Shown: positions 12,530 to 12,973 of the stretch, in pieces
How the letters are laid out: every line of letters begins with the position of its first letter
Position numbering within the stretch: the stretch's first letter is position 1
Source of the DNA: Pseudonocardia autotrophica
Lineage (GTDB): Bacteria > Actinomycetota > Actinomycetes > Mycobacteriales > Pseudonocardiaceae
Reading direction: 5' to 3'
NCBI RefSeq assembly: GCF_000717175.1
Contig: NZ_JNYD01000059.1
Location: 1-12,973, forward strand
DNA length: 12,973 nt
Made by a program: the position numbers and the translations under genes
The notes under the pieces: model-generated
Told to the model about the DNA's origin: nothing
Database searches by the model: none
The model's input: the letters and a program-made list of their open reading frames with translations, nothing else

Positions 12530-12973
12530 GTGACTGCGAAGACGAAGATCTTCGAGCTGGAGATCGTGCTGGAGGAGATGCAGCCGCCGGTCCGGCGCCG
12601 TGTGCAGGTCCCCGGGCGAGGTGAGCCTGGCGGTGCTGCACGAGGTGGTGCAGTCGGTGATGGCTGGACCAACTCGCATCTGCACGAGTTCGACATCGCC
12701 GGGCGCCGCTTCGGGATCCCGGGCCCGGACTGGCCTGATCCAGACCTCACCGACGAGGCCAAAGGCAAGCTGTCTCGGCTGGTCAAGCCAGGAGATCGGT
12801 TCGGCTACCTCTACGACTTCGGGGACAACTGGGCCCACCGGATCACCGTGGACAAGGTCCTCGCGGCCGAGCCGGGGGTGCGCTACCCGCGCTGCGTCGC
12901 CGGCCAGGGCGCGTGCCCGCCCGAAGACGTCGGCGGCCCGTGGGGCTATGACGAGTTCCAGGCCGCGCTGGCT
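12530..12973 (+). CDS. pRiA4b ORF-3-like protein, altered by two compensating frameshifts, cut by the window edge
   Basis: A GTG at 12530 opens 148 codons to the window end. The product begins with a TAKTKIFELEIVLEEMQPPV stretch and later shows WTNSHLHEFDIAGRRFGIP, then GDRFGYLYDFGDNWAHRITV. This matches the plasmid pRiA4b ORF-3 family (PF07929), of unknown function and common on plasmids and near transposons. Between about 12614 and 12662 the frame gives a Gly/Ala/Arg-rich stretch; shifting by one base restores the expected EVSLAVLHEVVQSVM. One inserted and one deleted base therefore swap about 16 residues without breaking the ORF. The usual Trp in PPxWRR is Arg. Probably non-functional or recently damaged. 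Confidence 0.75.
   Translation, partial: MTAKTKIFELEIVLEEMQPPVRRRVQVPGRGEPGGAARGGAVGDGWTNSHLHEFDIAGRRFGIPGPDWPDPDLTDEAKGKLSRLVKPGDRFGYLYDFGDNWAHRITVDKVLAAEPGVRYPRCVAGQGACPPEDVGGPWGYDEFQAALA

Noticed and set aside
12258..12533. A separate plus-strand gene of 91 codons
   Set aside because: It is an alternative frame over the transposase C-terminus and the gap before the pRiA4b-like gene, with no family features.
1..12973. tRNA, rRNA or CRISPR arrays
   Set aside because: No cloverleaf-like sequence, rRNA signature or regularly spaced repeat was seen on either strand.

Overview
The window is high-GC DNA with GC-ending codons, GTG starts and an IS701-type transposase relic. This suggests an actinomycete, and I would guess the Pseudonocardiales, but no marker gene fixes the taxon. 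Every well-preserved gene lies on the minus strand, from about 10.3 kb down to position 1. The right end (10.7-12.97 kb) holds decayed genes, a broken transposase and a plasmid-type gene, so this looks like an accessory or plasmid-like region.

Layout in the direction of minus-strand transcription. (1) 11.26-10.73 kb: a shrunken copy of an aldehyde dehydrogenase - amidotransferase-like - LacI gene block, reduced to fused fragments. (2) 10.30-4.17 kb: nicotinamide phosphoribosyltransferase (nadV), a phosphotriesterase-family hydrolase, a small cupin, aldehyde dehydrogenase 2, a possible 28-residue ORF, and aldehyde dehydrogenase 1. (3) 4.07-0.89 kb: a glutamine-amidotransferase-like (GATase1-like) protein, a LacI regulator with most of its ligand domain deleted, ribokinase and PRPP synthetase. 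(4) From 793 leftward: a luciferase-like flavin monooxygenase, cut by the window edge. On the plus strand, 11.5-12.4 kb is the IS701-family transposase pseudogene and 12.53 kb to the end is a pRiA4b ORF-3-like gene.

Two themes connect the genes. First, ribokinase (ribose to ribose-5-phosphate), PRPP synthetase (to PRPP) and NadV (PRPP plus nicotinamide to NMN) together form a route from ribose and nicotinamide to the NAD precursor NMN. They sit beside two aldehyde dehydrogenases that use NAD(P). Second, the flavin monooxygenase, phosphotriesterase-type hydrolase, cupin and aldehyde dehydrogenases look like a catabolic set. One possible order is oxygenation, ring or ester hydrolysis, then aldehyde oxidation; the substrate is unknown. 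My inference is a catabolic cluster carrying its own cofactor-salvage arm.

A near-palindromic motif of the form AGAAWCGTTTATA, with the central CG typical of LacI-family operators, lies before the monooxygenase, the amidotransferase-like gene, nadV (two variants) and the decayed block. At three of these sites its edge doubles as a -10-like TATARN hexamer. This points to one regulon, although the local LacI gene has lost about 180-190 residues of its sensor domain and its paralogue is decayed.
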